In this document: positions 22,321-34,227 of the stretch, one piece after another
How the letters are laid out: each line of letters begins with the position of its first letter
Position numbering within the stretch: the first letter of the stretch is position 1
NCBI GenBank assembly: GCA_016808115.1
Contig: JAEQBH010001842.1
Location: forward strand, 372,001 to 436,000
From: Tetrastigma voinierianum
Taxonomy: Eukaryota > Streptophyta > Magnoliopsida > Vitales > Vitaceae
Direction of reading: 5' to 3'
DNA length: 64,000 nt
Translations under genes and position numbers: made by a program
Notes under the pieces: model-generated
What the model was told of the DNA's origin: nothing
Databases searched by the model: none
Seen by the model: only the letters and a program-made list of their open reading frames with translations

Positions 22321-22879
22321 GGATGTTGCCTTCATCGGGGTCTTGCGCTCAATGATGCTTGACTTGCTACGATAGAAGGCCTTCTTGTTGACGACTAAAA
22401 CCCCCCACTCTCTTCACTGGCCTTGGTCTCTTTAAAGAATTGCTTTCTGGAAATGAGTTTCCTTTATCATGTAAGCGAGGGATGTTGACCTGCATCTCCA
22501 ACCTTCTAATATTTCTGTAATACGATTGATGGCCTTTTTCTTGTTTCTCGGTGCTTGTAGAAGGAGGGTGTGCTCTTATTCATTATCTCCCCCTTTTGGT
22601 GCCTGTCTCCTCTAGTTAGGTTCAACTACCTTAGGATCTTCCTTCTTGGTTTGGGGCGGATGGTTTGACTTCTCTACCACTCCTCAAAGCGACCTTGCAC
22701 CACTTCATCATTTTGGGGTTTGGATCACTGAAAGAGCTCATTTCATGTATTCCCCCTTAGTTAGGGTTTTTTTACGTAATGCGAGGGGAAATTCCTTTTC
22801 TAACACCTGCTATTGGTTTGTTAGCCTTGAAATTGAATGCTATGAGGTTGCCGTATTTTTGAAATCTCGGTTGTAGGTT

Positions 22880-24200
22880 GTCTTATCTTTTATTGGTATT
22901 TGGTCCCATTGCTTCTAATTCCCGATTAACGCTGACATTACTATGTTCCTCCACAAGGTACTTTTCGCTGTAAGTTGGCATTGAAGCTTGTTCCATAGGG
23001 GATGAGGATTGAAGGCTGCTTCTTTGCTTTGAAGTGCTGGAACGATATCTTATTCTTTGACACTTAGAATATGGTGGAGAGCTTAGGAAACCTAGGAAAG
23101 GTTGGGATGGAGTCCTCGGTTGGGATTCTGTCGGTGTTGTTACCATATGGAGCATTTGTTGATGGCTTATTTTGGCCTAACATTCTGCTCCATCATCAAG
23201 TCTCTCGAAGGAGCTCTTTGGCGATACTCCCTTTGATGACTAGTTGATTAGCGGTTAAAGGAACGGAGGAGACGCAGTGTTTCGTAATGCTGAACGATCT
23301 TGATTTCATTTCAAGCTCTTCCAATCGGCGAGTCAACGTGGACAGTTTTGCTTTCATCTCCATATCGTCAGAGAGTGCATAAATGCCTCCCGCTGATGAT
23401 GGGTTCTGAGCCTCATTTTCTCTGACTTCCACCGAGTTTGTCATCCATGCCTTGGGGTTTATTTACATAATTGAGAAATCCATGGCTTCATCCCGGATTT
23501 TGCTCGGGAAGTCTCCTCCACATTGTTTCCAACGGTATTCATGGAGGGACATCATAAAAAAGGAATAGTTGTTTAATCAAGTATCAGCCATGTTTGAGTG
23601 ACGTTATCATATACCACATTAACTTGGTGGGAACTTCTCATTATCATGTATAAATACCACTTTTCTTTCAAGGTATGTTGATTATGCTTTGCATCAGAAG
23701 AATTTCTTCAGAAATTCCCCTACGATTCTGCAAATTCTGATAGTTCTTGGCCTTAGAGAGATAAGCCAAATCTTGGCCTTATCTTTGAGAGTCAAGGAAA
23801 GGCTTTCAACGACGACTCCATATCATTTGCACCCTCCTTAAAAGTCGTGCAAACTTCCTCGAAATCCCGGATGTGTGTGTATGGATTTTGTTCTCCATGA
23901 AAGTTGGGGCTTGAGGGCACCGGATAGGTCCTTTGCTATCCTTAACGAGGGGATAATGCATGAGGGTGCACTCTCACGCAGTGGTGAATGTGATCCTGCA
24001 AATGTCGATCTGTAGGCATTAGGATCCCTTTTACCCCATGTTGGCTTTCTTTGTTCTTGGTGGGGCTCCATGCGTTGATGTTTAGGCTCACTTGAACCAT
24101 GCTCTGTGGGACACTGGTTCTCTCTAATACGTAGTGTCCACATCCAGATTGCATAAGTCTGACTTGACCATAATGAAAACAAAGAACAAACACCAATTTG
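22880..24200 (-). pseudogene. Athila gag, frameshifted
   Basis: Gag traces spread over several frames: QNPYTHIRDFEEVC, FPLTLKDKAKIWLISLRP and EFLKKFF at about 23,700-23,900, CGGDFPSK and EAMDF near 23,480-23,525, and EDMEMK-like LSTLTRRLEELEMKSRS at 23,196-23,444. These form the retrotransposon gag domain that packages the element RNA. The order is right and the frame is broken in several places. It is the best evidence for the Athila assignment. Confidence 0.75.
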
Positions 24201-24556
24201 AGAATAATGTTGTTAGGAAAAAAAAATTAAGCAAAGTTTTAGTATGGGTGGTGTAAAATCAAATCAACCTAGCGAAGTGTACTACCGAGGGCATGCGACA
24301 AAAGTGTTTGGGATTCACCAATACTTGTGATGAGATGCAAGACACCAACAATTCATCACTTGCCTTTATGGCACCATCAAATGACCGACGCCATTTGATT
24401 CGGAGAGCCACACGGTAGGGGTCTTAGGAATCAACAATATTTGTAAACCTCAATTCCTCTCACTGTGCAAAGCCTCTTCTTGATATAAGTGATCTAGGGT
24501 CAAACATGGATGGGTTTTCTTCGTGCAAAATGATGTGCGATTAAGTTGAAATGTGA
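24201..24556 (-). other. Athila 5' leader
   Basis: This lies between the 5' LTR and gag. A primer-binding site complementary to a tRNA 3' end would be expected beside the LTR edge at about 24,540-24,556, but no clear TGGCGCC-type sequence is present, so it has probably decayed. Confidence 0.4.
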
Positions 24557-25345
24557 TGAATTCAATTTGGATTTTGGTTTCGTAAAAGCAGAGTTGGTGA
24601 TTTATAGAATGAAAATAAGTAGTAAAATATGAGAAAAGAACTCCCTTGAAACATAGGCTCTACGGGGTTTGAGGTCTTAAGGCAAATATGAAAGGTTCTC
24701 GGGTCCTTTTCACCGTGTGTTTGGAACATATGTGGTCATTTCGAAGCCGGATCTTTCTTTTGGCTATCAAAACTGAACCTAATAAATTTCATACGAAATA
24801 TAGCATTGAATAGACATGTTCGGAAGTAGTGAAAAACTATCTCTAAAAAATCTACCTGCATTAACTAATAAATAACAACTAATGAATATAATTGAATCTA
24901 TTAATAAGCATTCGAATTTTAAAAAAAACTGTCAAATACAAGTTAGCGAGTATGCAAAAAGGTTGAGCCATGTAATGAGAGCAGTAAACGTCATGGATGT
25001 ATATTAAAAACATGAGCCATCATTTCCCTGCTAGCGGCCTCCTCTTCAAGATGGGGGCTTAATAACATAAGGATGATTAAACCTTAAAATAACTGTGAAA
25101 AGCAGAGAAGAAAATGAAAAATTGAAAGAAAATATAACTTACAGGTTTTTAGTTTCTACAAAGCAAAGCTTTCTACCCAAAGTTACCAATCCACAGTGTT
25201 CAGACATGTGGTTTTCTTAGGATGTACCATTATGTACTCAAAAAGAATTAAACAAGAAGGTGAAATCGGAAAAAAAGAAAAAATCAAAAGGAAGTGTACA
25301 CATGAGGTTAGCACGTGTGCGAAAGTCAGCATGGAGTGCGTTTTG
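24557..25345 (-). repeat. 5' LTR of the Athila element, truncated
   Basis: It aligns with the inner ~800 bp of the 3' LTR from GAATTCAATTTGGATT through AACTTACAGGTTTTTAG to AAAGTCAGCATG near 25,331. Similarity stops there. The TGATAGTGCCC terminus expected about 400 bp further right is absent. The truncation joins directly to Tat B sequence. Confidence 0.7.
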
Positions 25346-25957
25346 GTTGTGGCACCTCGTCACGGGATTTTCATATATCGTTGTTACCGTTTATCTTGCA
25401 TCACGTTCTTCTTCGAGATCTCCGTTCGTATCAAATCCGTTAACGATTCTGTTCAGGTGTTGTGTTTGTGTAAAAACTAGTCAAAAATCGTTCGATATGT
25501 GTCTCATCGTCCGTCAGGTCATCAATGTGAGCGCTGACCTCTGTGTGTGACAAATACGCGTTAATCATACTGATCACGTGTTTCAATAATCCACTGTTCT
25601 CATATTTGACAGTGTATCATGCCTCATTACACGGTCATATGATGTTGATTATCGATGACGATTATTAAGCACCGATCATTCCTCTTCGGGATTCTCGTGT
25701 GTTGGGGGCGATGATGATCCGTGCCGTCGATTTCACTGATGCCGGGACTCCGCCTCCTGAGTGGCGATAATGCAATTAACCACCGACGATGCAGATCGAC
25801 GAATCGCGCGACAGTGATGCAGATAAATCCGCGATCTGCGTGATATAATCGTTGGCATTCAGGTTTTGATTCCGCGGCGTGACCTCCTATCGTGGTGCCA
25901 GTGCCCAGATGGTGTTAACTGGCGGTAGGCGCGAGATGGCATCGTTTCCTCGCGTCC

Positions 25958-25990
25958 CTTTATAAAAAGGTCTTGTAACATTTCAGCGTG
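25958..25990 (+). promoter_or_regulatory. TATA-like motif ahead of the Tat B antisense ORF
   Basis: TCCCTTTATAAAAAGG at about 25,957-25,972 is followed by TAACATTTCAG. The same arrangement (CCCTTTATAAAAGGG then TGACATTTAA) precedes the antisense ORF region of Tat C at 43,757-43,786 on the minus strand. Conservation in two diverged copies in the same relative position suggests a promoter; this has not been shown experimentally. Confidence 0.5.
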
Positions 25991-26059
25991 CCCTCGCTTT
26001 AGCTGGTGCGGGTGTCAGTTGGTGTTTGTGGTTATTGTCTTTAAGATAGGGCTGGAAGT

Positions 26060-27690
26060 GACCCCGATGTAGCGCAATTCGCTGGACACTTTTGTTCGTG
26101 AGGCGGCTGAGGTTTCCTTTATTTATCTAAGCGTTCAGCTCGGCCCGATCATCTCGGATCTCCGAAGTATTCTCAATTTTGGAAGAGGCATTCCACTTTT
26201 TTGTTAGTATTACTATTTGAATCGATCCAGTGACCGGAAGACCACTTTAAGTTGTTTGTCACCGGACGCTCCGAGTCTGCCCATTTGCTTTGCTGGTTGA
26301 TGATTTTCATAAATTATAGAGTATCCTATTTTTGCATTGGTATCTTGGTGTTCCGTGATCTGCCGGTGAATTGTAAAGTGGAAGTTATTGAAATGTTCCA
26401 TGGCGGCTTACTGAGCTCATCGAGGTTGGATATTCCGGGATGTGGGGTTAGAAGTCTTCAAGACTCTTTGCTGAGACCGCCATCACTCCGTTATGAGTTC
26501 TCCCATGATGGGCCTCCCATTGTCAAGCCCACTAAGGGATAGCTTCAAGCTCGGTGGAGGCCCGACATCCGGAGGTCTCAGTGTGGTGACCTCTGGACTC
26601 TGCGAGAGGGCCGTCGGCGGGTAAAGCCCGGTTGGGGGCGCCTTCTTCATTTCCATCTGTATCAGAGTGCGGGGCAAGTATTGCCACCTTAGGGTTCGAA
26701 GCGCTAAGTTAGCGACCGCGCTGTTTATAACGAGGCCAAGGTTTGGGAGGCTTGGGGCGCTCAGTTGGAGGTATCACCATCTCGAGTTTGGAGGTCCTCT
26801 GTGGCCCAGGCGCGACCTCCTTCTTGATAGTGAAGACTTGGGGAGAGCACGGCGATGGGGTGAGTTCCTTGCTCTCAAATCTTGACTGCCCGATGCGATC
26901 TGTCATCTCAGGGATGCGATCTCTGAAGGAGTCGGTGCCTTACTGTTGAGGAGGTTTTGGCTCTATCCCTCAAGGGGGTCGCCTCCGTAAGTTCAGTGTC
27001 TTTAGTAATCTGCCTTTATCTTGGTTTGAGTTCTTTGTGTTGACACATGTTGGAGTGCTGGTGGCTACCCATCTGAAGAGTTTGGCAAAAAGGGCCAGAC
27101 TGAACGAGGGTCATGTCAAAGCTGCCAGAGCCTACAAAGAGAGAGTGGCTTCTCTTACCTCTGAGAGAGGTGAACTGCGAGCTCGGATGCAAAATATGAC
27201 GGAGAAGCAAGTAAAGCTCAGGAAATCCGTCTGAGGCATACCTCGATAGTCTGTGCATATGGGCCGAGGTAGGAAGAAGGCTCGAGATGGCTTAAGAGTT
27301 CTGGGAGGCGAGGCCCGGAGGTCGAGGAGATGAGGCTGCGGATTGCCTAGAATGATCTGGCGGTGACGGGGATGGGGTGCGGGCGCCGGACGGGCTTGTG
27401 GTCGAGGAAGGTTACCAATCATCTTGAGCCAAAACGCGGGCGGCGGCGGGAAATTTGTGAGGCTGCGGCACGCTGAATGGCTGCGTAGCTTCGCGGTGTT
27501 ACAGAGCGAGCCGTGCGAAGCCCGGCGCCGATCTCTATTGAGGCCGATGAGTGCCATGGGTTGCGAGGGGACCCTTCGGGAGGAAGCGATGGTTCGGAGG
27601 GACGGGCGATATGGTGAGGATGAGGCACACTTTCGGTGGGCCCGGATGGCACTTTCGGAAGGGTTACTAATACCTGGGCTTAGACCTTAA
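26060..27690 (+). pseudogene. Antisense ORF (aORF) region of Tat B, decayed
   Basis: On the strand opposite to the element, broken ORFs run in series: 26,252-26,542, 26,743-26,949, 27,037-27,234 and 27,424-27,690. The 27,037-27,234 part (AYKERVASLTSERGELRARM) is charged and heptad-like, consistent with a coiled coil. Extra antisense ORFs between pol and the 3' LTR are known from several Tat-lineage families, and their function is unknown. Parts of the region align with the minus strand of Tat C at 41,861-43,790. I assign it by position and cross-copy conservation. Confidence 0.5.
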
Positions 27691-27939
27691 CTTTGATATC
27701 CCGGCGAGGAGGCGAAGAGTCGCTTTCCGCCCGGCCCGCTCACGGAGAGCCAGTACCACGGTGAGGCACACTCCTTGTTATACGCTCCTAATCCTTTTTT
27801 TTTTTTTTTACCTTAGGCTCCGAGACCGGGATATGTGTCTTAATCTTTGTGGGCTTTGAGCTCAATGAATAGCCAATTTTCCCCCTCGTTTTTCCCCTAA
27901 GCGTGTCCCATATCTTGCTTTGCCTCAGTGACTGAATCG

Positions 27940-30015
27940 GTGGCTATGTAGTACTACGGCTTGGTTGATGTGGCCCATTGTTGAGGCTCGAGTGGGCTAA
28001 TTGCACCGGTGAGCGACTGCGGCTATATGACCTTGTTTGAGCAGTTGAGCTCTTGAAAACTGAGCTATTGAGGCTCCGTGGGCTAATCTGCCTGAGCTGA
28101 ATTGACTCTGTGGCTATATGGCCTTTTACGGCAGTTGAGGTTTTTCGGCCGAGTTCTTTGAGGCAGTGGAGCTGTCTGCTGGCGTGGATGGATTCTGCGG
28201 GATGGCATTTAGTGTTGATCTTGTGTGACTCTTTGATAGTCAGACTAAATCTGCCAGCTGACGACTCGTGGCTATATGGCCTTTTAAGTGATTTGAGCTC
28301 TTGAAGCGAAATTTCTTGAGGCCTCACGTGGGCCTAATATGCCTGAGTTAGGCCCCAGTTTCTTTTCTGTGGCCTTTTAAACGAGTTGAGCTCTTGAGAA
28401 ATAATTCTGTGAGCTCATGGTAGGCCTAATCTGCTTGGCGAGGCGGCTGCGACTATGGCCTTGTTTGGCTTGATTGAGCTCTTGAAAAGCCCCGAGTTCT
28501 TTGAGAGCAGTGAAATTTGTCTGCTTTTGGTTGTGAACTGGCTCTGCGGCTGAGGCATGGTGAAGCAGTTAGTCTTGAAAGCCTGAGAGGCTCTGGGAGA
28601 CTCAGGTGGGCTGTCTGCCAGGCGGGCGGCTCCACAGGCTGCAAGGCCTTGGTTGAGTGGTGAGCTCTTGGAAGGCGGCTGTTGGGGCTCAGGTGGGCTA
28701 ATCTGCTTGAGCTAAACTGGCTCTTGGGCTACGAGGCCTTAGTTGAGCAGTTGAGCTCTTGAAAAGCCCAGTTTGCTAGAATCGGTAAGGCTAATTTAAT
28801 ACGAGGCCCCAGGCGGCTCTTAGGCTACCATGCCTTAGTTGAAAGTTGAGCTCTTGGCGAATGCCCAGAAGCTCAGGTAAATTTGTCTGCTGGGCCCCGA
28901 CCGCTCTGGGCTCTGAGCCTTAGTTGAGGCGTTGAGCTCTTAGAGTGAGCTATTGGGGCTCAGGTGGGCTGTCTGCTGGTGAGCTAGCTCCCCCAGGCTG
29001 GCGGAGCCTTAGTTGGCAGTTGAGCTCTTGAAAAGCGAATTTGCTAGGGGCTGGAGTGAGCCCCTGGCATGCTGAGCTAAACTCGCTCCTGGGCTACCGG
29101 GCGCCCGTTGAGCGATTAAACTCTTGAGTGGTGCTGCAGAGAAGGGCTGGTGGCTGTGCTGAGTTAGACTAGCTCTGGCTGCCTTATGTGTATGACGGTC
29201 GAGCTCTTGGCGGCTGCTTCGAGGCTCAGTGGGCTAATCTTGGTGACGACTCTTTGGCTATAAGGCCTTAGTTGGCTTGATTGAGCTCTTGGAAAGCTAG
29301 CTGCCCCGGGCTCACTAGCTACTTGCTCCAGTGGCTATGCTTTGTTTGGTATTCGCTCGTAGTGCGAGCTGTGGGCTCTGACATAGCCTCAGTGGCTACA
29401 TGACTTGTTTGGTACATTGCGCTCTGCGAACTAAACTCTGCAGGCTCCCAGGCTACTTGGCTCCGTGGCCCCACATGGCATGTTTGGTACATTACGCTCT
29501 GCCAGCGAGCTCTTGAGCTCTGAGCTACTTGCTCCGTGGCCACATGGCACATTTAGCTGTGCAGCTCTGGCCCAGCTTCTTGGCTGTGGCTGTGTAACTA
29601 TTCAGGCTGGCTCTTTGAGCTCCTAGACTCTTGTAGCTCTGCATTACATATTGTTGAGTGGTTACGCTCTGTGACGAAGCTACTTAGTTCGTGGCTATGA
29701 CCTGTTTTGACCCAGTGTAGCTCCGTGGCTACATGGCTTGTTCGACGAGATCTTTGGGCTCTTGAGCTACGCCAGTAGCCTGTCATTTACATGGCACATT
29801 TAGAAAGCTGAGTTTATGCTATCTGAACTAAGCTACTTGGCTATGCTTCCATGGCACATTTGACGATTCTGCCTTTCTGTGGCCAGGCTTCTGCTCAGAG
29901 TGGCCCACATAGCTGTTTGAAGCGAGTGCTAGTCTCTGAGCTACTTGGCTCATGGCTCTGTGTTTTTGTTTGACCAGTTCACGCTGTGAACTAGGCTCTT
30001 TGGGCTCCCGGCAGC
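27940..30015 (-). repeat. Tandem array of a ~90-bp monomer in Tat B
   Basis: About 20 degenerate units each contain GAGCTCTTGAAAAGC, GGGCTAATCTGC and GGCTATATGGCCTTAGTTGA. GAGCTCTTG recurs near 28,298, 28,388, 28,478, 28,661, 28,750, 28,848, 28,934 and 29,021, so the period is about 90 bp. It occupies the same place in the element as the arrays of A and C but differs in length and sequence. ORFs crossing it are repeat shadows. Confidence 0.75.
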
Positions 30016-30029
30016 GGGGAAGAAAATTT

Positions 30030-31830
30030 AATTTTAGAAAAAGAGTAATGATCATTCGGTAAAAATCCAAGAATTTTCTAGTCCGGTGTGAAACGTTTGC
30101 AGTTGGAATCGTCTCGCGAGGAAATCCTAGTTATTCGAATTTCATCGAATTCAAGGCGTTGCGAATTTCCACCGTTTTCGAGGAACCACGGGGTGTGGAA
30201 TGCTTGTAAAAGCAGGTTTGAGGAACATGTGATGTGACAAAAGTCACCTCTTGCATGTCTTAATGTGGCGCATGTTGCGTGAGTAGAGAGGATGAGATGG
30301 ATGGCGAGATTATTGCAAAGTGTAAAAAATCAGAAAAGGGACATAGTAGAATGATTTGAAATGTTGGCGAGAATAAAGACGAACTTGAATAGTTGTCTTC
30401 TCGGCTCAAAAATAAAAGCAAAATGGGCGATGGGTACGGAGCGAGATGATGGCGGGGTTTGTGATTTCTGGGGAAAGTGTGCCTTCTCTGCCAGATTTGC
30501 CTTACCGGATTCGGACCGTCGGTTCGGCGGAGCAAAGCCGAAGTCGATCTACGTTGCGAGGGCTACGCGTGGACACCGATTTGGTGGAGTTCTAAAAACT
30601 CTAAGATGTAGGGATCTTTTCCTACTTGTGTGTCTTCTTTAGCTAGGTGTGTTTATGGTTAAGGATGAACCAGGGGTGCAGTTTAATAGTAAATTAGATC
30701 ATAACCTTTGAACGAGTCAAAATCCCCAGGTGAGTAGTTTAATGAGCAGTGCCCGCTTGAGGTTTCCTTGTTCGTAATGAATAATTGACGTGTTTTCTTG
30801 GTGTGAAAATATGTGTGGGTTGAAATGAATTGCTTGTGTTTGCTAATTAGCCCACGTGAGCTAATTTTGGTGTTATTGTTGCAATTTAATAACATGATTT
30901 ATATGGATTAATTGTGTTAATATATACATATTTAAAATATATTAGCATAAATTATTTCAAATTGGCATAATGCATTCTATATGCATTGGGGTAACTTTAG
31001 AATATTAGGTGAGTGGATGACATGAGAATTGAAAGAAACGAAAATGTTTGTGAAAGGAATTTCAAGGAAGATTTTACGAAGAATTGCCTTGGAGAGTCGA
31101 TCGACGGATAAACCCGAATGAGGATATGGCGTTTAGCGATTATAAATAATTCGCCTCGGTAGTTCAATATTTTATGTCGAATCTCGATCGTGAGTTTTGA
31201 GAACCAAAAGCTTTGTTTTCGCCGGATATTTTACTCGCGTTTGGCTTGGAGGCATGTGTGGCGAGGGAGTCGGTGAGGACCGGGACATGGGTTTGGGCAT
31301 GTAGACATTAAGTGGATTCATGAAATTGCTTCAATGTGATTGTTTGCCATGACATGTGTACTTTAGGTGGGGAGAAGTAACCCGGGTGGAGGGATTATCT
31401 CTATTTGGGCTTCTTTCACTTTGTCGAGTCACCATTGAATGTGAGGAGCGATCGGGAGGCGGCACTCGTGGGCAGTTTAGCAGACTTAATGGCTTTGATG
31501 TTGTTATATATGACATGTATTAAATTTTATAATTTTAATATATATTTAGTATTAAAATAATGTGTTAGCTCTTGAACCTTATTAGTATATAGTTGATGTA
31601 ATTTTAATGAGTAGTGATGTATGGGCCCAAGTGGCCATTTTACTCATTTTAATTGTATATGGACCAGTGGCCAGTCGTTGTTCATTGTTGGAGACGAGGT
31701 TTTGTACTTTGGGTAAGCTCCCGGCGCAAAGAGACTCTGCCCGATTACCGATAGTGTTGGGATTACGAGGCATTCACGGTATTTGGCGGTTGTGGGTTGT
31801 CAACGGACCCCGAGGAAATGGGGCATCACA
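30030..31830 (+). mobile_element. Putative solo LTR (Tekay-like) inserted in Tat B
   Basis: The array of B stops near 30,015, and sequence homologous to the A leader resumes only near 31,870. The ~1.8 kb between them is foreign to the family. It ends in GGGGCATCACA, an LTR-like terminus, and has no gag-pol. Short ORFs have no recognised domain. The chromovirus (Tekay/Del) label is an inference from terminus and general composition. No clear target duplication was found, so the limits are approximate. Confidence 0.4.
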
Positions 31831-31869
31831 TCACGACATCAGATGCGGTTCCATCTGATTTTGTCTGCA

Positions 31870-32468
31870 CGTGAGGTGGTCTATGGGGTCTTTGTTCAGT
31901 CAGGCGTCTCGATTTGTAGCATTACAGGCACTGGAAGAGTGCAGCTACTGGCGTGGTGAATGAACTCGATTTGTTGCACCCGGGCGTCCCATGGAGATTG
32001 GGCTCGACCTTTGCGCTACCTTCATGTGGCTGATTTCTTCTTGAATGTCCACGAACCATGCACTCCCACGACCTCTCTCGTTCGATCTCTCTGAGTGTTG
32101 GTAAGATCATTTTCCTAGTGTGGCCTGATTTCTCCCTTCTCTATCCTTCGATGAGGGTCGGTGTTACTCTTCTCAATTAACAGGGTTTTACAGGAGTCTT
32201 TTTGGGCTGTCGTGTCTCTTAGGGGGTGTATTTGCTGGTGAGTTGTTCGACTCTTTCGACAAGTGTTGGTTGGTGATATGGAGCGCCTCAGCTCAGTCAG
32301 GTGGCATGTCAAATCTTTGAACACTCAGGAGTCGACTATCCACCACTGGTACGGTCTTGCATCCTGGAGGATGGCGTTGCCTCACCTTGTGTTCGAGGTT
32401 GATACAAGTAGTGATTTCGAAATTAAACTTTATTTGTAAGGCTGTCGTTCCATAAACGGTATGGCCAG
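31870..32468 (-). other. 5' leader and primer-binding region of Tat B
   Basis: The block matches the leader of Tat A (TTGGTTGGTGATATGGAGCGCC). Next to the LTR, on the minus strand, TGGCCATACCGTTTATGGAAC stands where a primer-binding site is expected. It is a degenerate version of the TTTGGCGCCG... site of Tat C. No gag follows it, unlike in C. Confidence 0.55.
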
Positions 32469-32975
32469 TGACCTTTTTCAACGGCGGATTGGGCGATGCT
32501 TGGTGTGGGCGGTCGGGTTGTTTCCGTGCGTTGTTGGACGTTGCAAAAGCGAACAAAAGGATCGGCGAGGCTCGCGGTTGCCTCTCCGATGCCTAGATCG
32601 GTTCTTTCACGGAAGAAGATCAGCTAGCAGAATGAATTTTACGTGCGTGATCGTACCTTTTTGTGGATGGGGTGGCACGGTATTTATATAGTAGATGTTT
32701 TGATTTTGTTGATAAAGTTCTTTTTATTGGATGATGGGTTTTCGCCATGTAGGTGCCATGATAATAAGGATCATTCAGATGGATCAACAGTTATCCATTC
32801 TCTGGTGGATTGATTGATTATGGGTGCGCCAGACCTGCTACTAGGTAAGTAGTTGATGAGGAGTGGTGAGACTAGATCTGTTTTGGGCGACGCATCAAAA
32901 CCAGTTTTTCTTCAGATGCCTTATAAATCATCTTAAATCTAGCTTCTTAGGCTGGTGAATTTGCTATTCCCACAA
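32469..32975 (-). repeat. 5' LTR of Tat element B
   Basis: It shares AACAAAAGGATCGGCG, GCCTCTCCGATGCCTAG and AGATCAGCTAGCAGAATGAATT with the left LTR. The right end is near TTGCTATTCCC (32,960-32,971). About 500 bp. Confidence 0.6.
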
Positions 32976-33080
32976 ACGATCAGCTGCGATTGAGTGTGTA
33001 ATTACATATAAATTGGAAGTATTTGTGTTGTTCTGTATTTAATATATTATGTTTGAGAAGTATCGTTCTATTTACTTATG

Positions 33081-33132
33081 ATTTGCATTACTTGACTTGT
33101 TGAGAGATTTGCATTACTTGACTTGTTGAGAG
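33081..33132. repeat. Perfect 26-bp direct duplication
   Basis: The 26-bp segment at 33,081-33,106, starting ATTTGCATTACTTGACTTG, is repeated exactly at 33,107-33,132. It lies in AT-rich DNA to the right of Tat B. A recent slippage event is the simplest reading. Confidence 0.9.
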
Positions 33133-33324
33133 AGTGTTGGCGCTTCCATCATTACTTGTAATTTATGTATTTGCTCAAGAATGAAAAAGAAAATGTCATA
33201 AGAGAAAAACAAGGGTTTTGTAAGCACTTGGAAGAAACTCTCTCTAATTATTACAAAATCACCTATTTGTTATGATAATGAATTGAGTGGCTACCGAGAC
33301 CAAAATTTTGAGGATTTATAGAGG

Positions 33325-33560
33325 CCGCGTCCGTGATCCGTTTGATTTTTGTTTTTGAAAACCGTTTTATATTTTGAAAAAGAAGGAGAATAAAAAAAAT
33401 AAAAAGAATATGTTTGGTTTTATCTTTTTTTTTTAAAAAAATAAATATAAAAAACATAAAAAACACTAAATTTAGAAAATAAAAACTATTTCGAAAGAAC
33501 ACCAAAATAGAGTTATTTGTGTTTTCAAAAACTGAACACCATTTTGAGCAAAAAAACAAG
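33325..33560. mobile_element. MITE-like foldback repeat
   Basis: GATTTTTGTTTTTGAAAAC on the left is mirrored by GTTTTCAAAAACTGAACACC on the right about 170 bp away, with an A/T-rich interior. Non-coding; the 98-codon ORF in it is Phe-rich low complexity. No target duplication was identified. Confidence 0.45.
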
Positions 33561-33618
33561 CTCTAGATTTATGTTTTAATGAGAAAGTCCATGTAAATAT
33601 GTTATAATCATCCAAAAG

Positions 33619-34227
33619 AGTTAGGTCGCGTTTGTTTTTTTTTAACTTAATGCTAAATAAAACTTTTTTTTTTTAACTTAATACTAAATGGAACTTAGAG
33701 GGTGTTTGTTTTTTGGTTTATGTTTGAAAGCAAATTGCTTTCGGACTTTAGATTGTATGTTTGTTTGTTTCTTTTTTGCATAATTTATTAATGAATTTTT
33801 GAAATTTTCTTTTGAATAAAAAATACTAAAATATTTGGCTTTTTTTTATAGAGAAAAATTTATACTTTAGAATCTATACAAAATATTTTAAAATCCACAT
33901 GAAATATTTTTAATTTTGTTTTCATCAATCTATTATTTTTAAAATTACTAATTTTATATATTCTATTTTAGTTATATAAAACAAATAAATAAAATAATTA
34001 TTTTTTGTAAGAATGATAATAATAAATTATTTATAAGTAATTTTATCATTTTAATTTTGTAAATATGTTAATATGTTATACATATATTAAACAAATGTTT
34101 TATTTTATTTTTATCATAATAATAAAGGTGGTTTGATGAAAAGACCTTTTAAAATCTAAATTTCGAAAATATAATACTTCATTAATTTTTTTATCTTATT
34201 TTGACAAAAATACCCTAATTGACTTAT
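33619..34227. other. AT-rich MITE-like DNA left of Tat C
   Basis: It contains GCGTTTGTTTTTTTTAAC and GGGTGTTTGTTTTTTGG, typical of hAT-type MITE ends. Mirror-image AAAAAACAAACG runs lie at 45,495-45,565 on the other side of Tat C. The two sides may be halves of one element disrupted by C. No gene is seen here. Confidence 0.35.

Larger units (their letters stand above)
14843..25345 (-). mobile_element. Athila-type Ty3/gypsy retrotransposon nested in Tat B
   Basis: The order on the minus strand is 5' LTR fragment (25,345-24,557), gag, protease, RT, RNase H, integrase, a long 3' region with an env-like ORF remnant, then the 3' LTR (16,022-14,843). The gag KDKAKIWL motif, protease IILGRPF and integrase KYCADQIIRKCVPEEE match the Athila lineage as I know it. 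Frameshifts and stops are frequent, so it is not coding-competent as read. The 5' LTR is truncated, so no target duplication can be tested. Confidence 0.8.
13852..32975 (-). mobile_element. Tat element B: non-autonomous Ty3/gypsy carrying nested insertions
   Basis: The 3' LTR is at 13,852-14,395 and the 5' LTR at 32,469-32,975. In transcription order (right to left) come the primer-binding region and leader, a tandem array, an antisense ORF region, a 3' untranslated part and the 3' LTR. No gag or pol of its own is present. Two later insertions interrupt it: an Athila element at 14,843-25,345 and an LTR-like block at 30,030-31,830. Without them B would be about 6.8 kb. The order matches Tat C with gag-pol removed. 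Confidence 0.65.
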
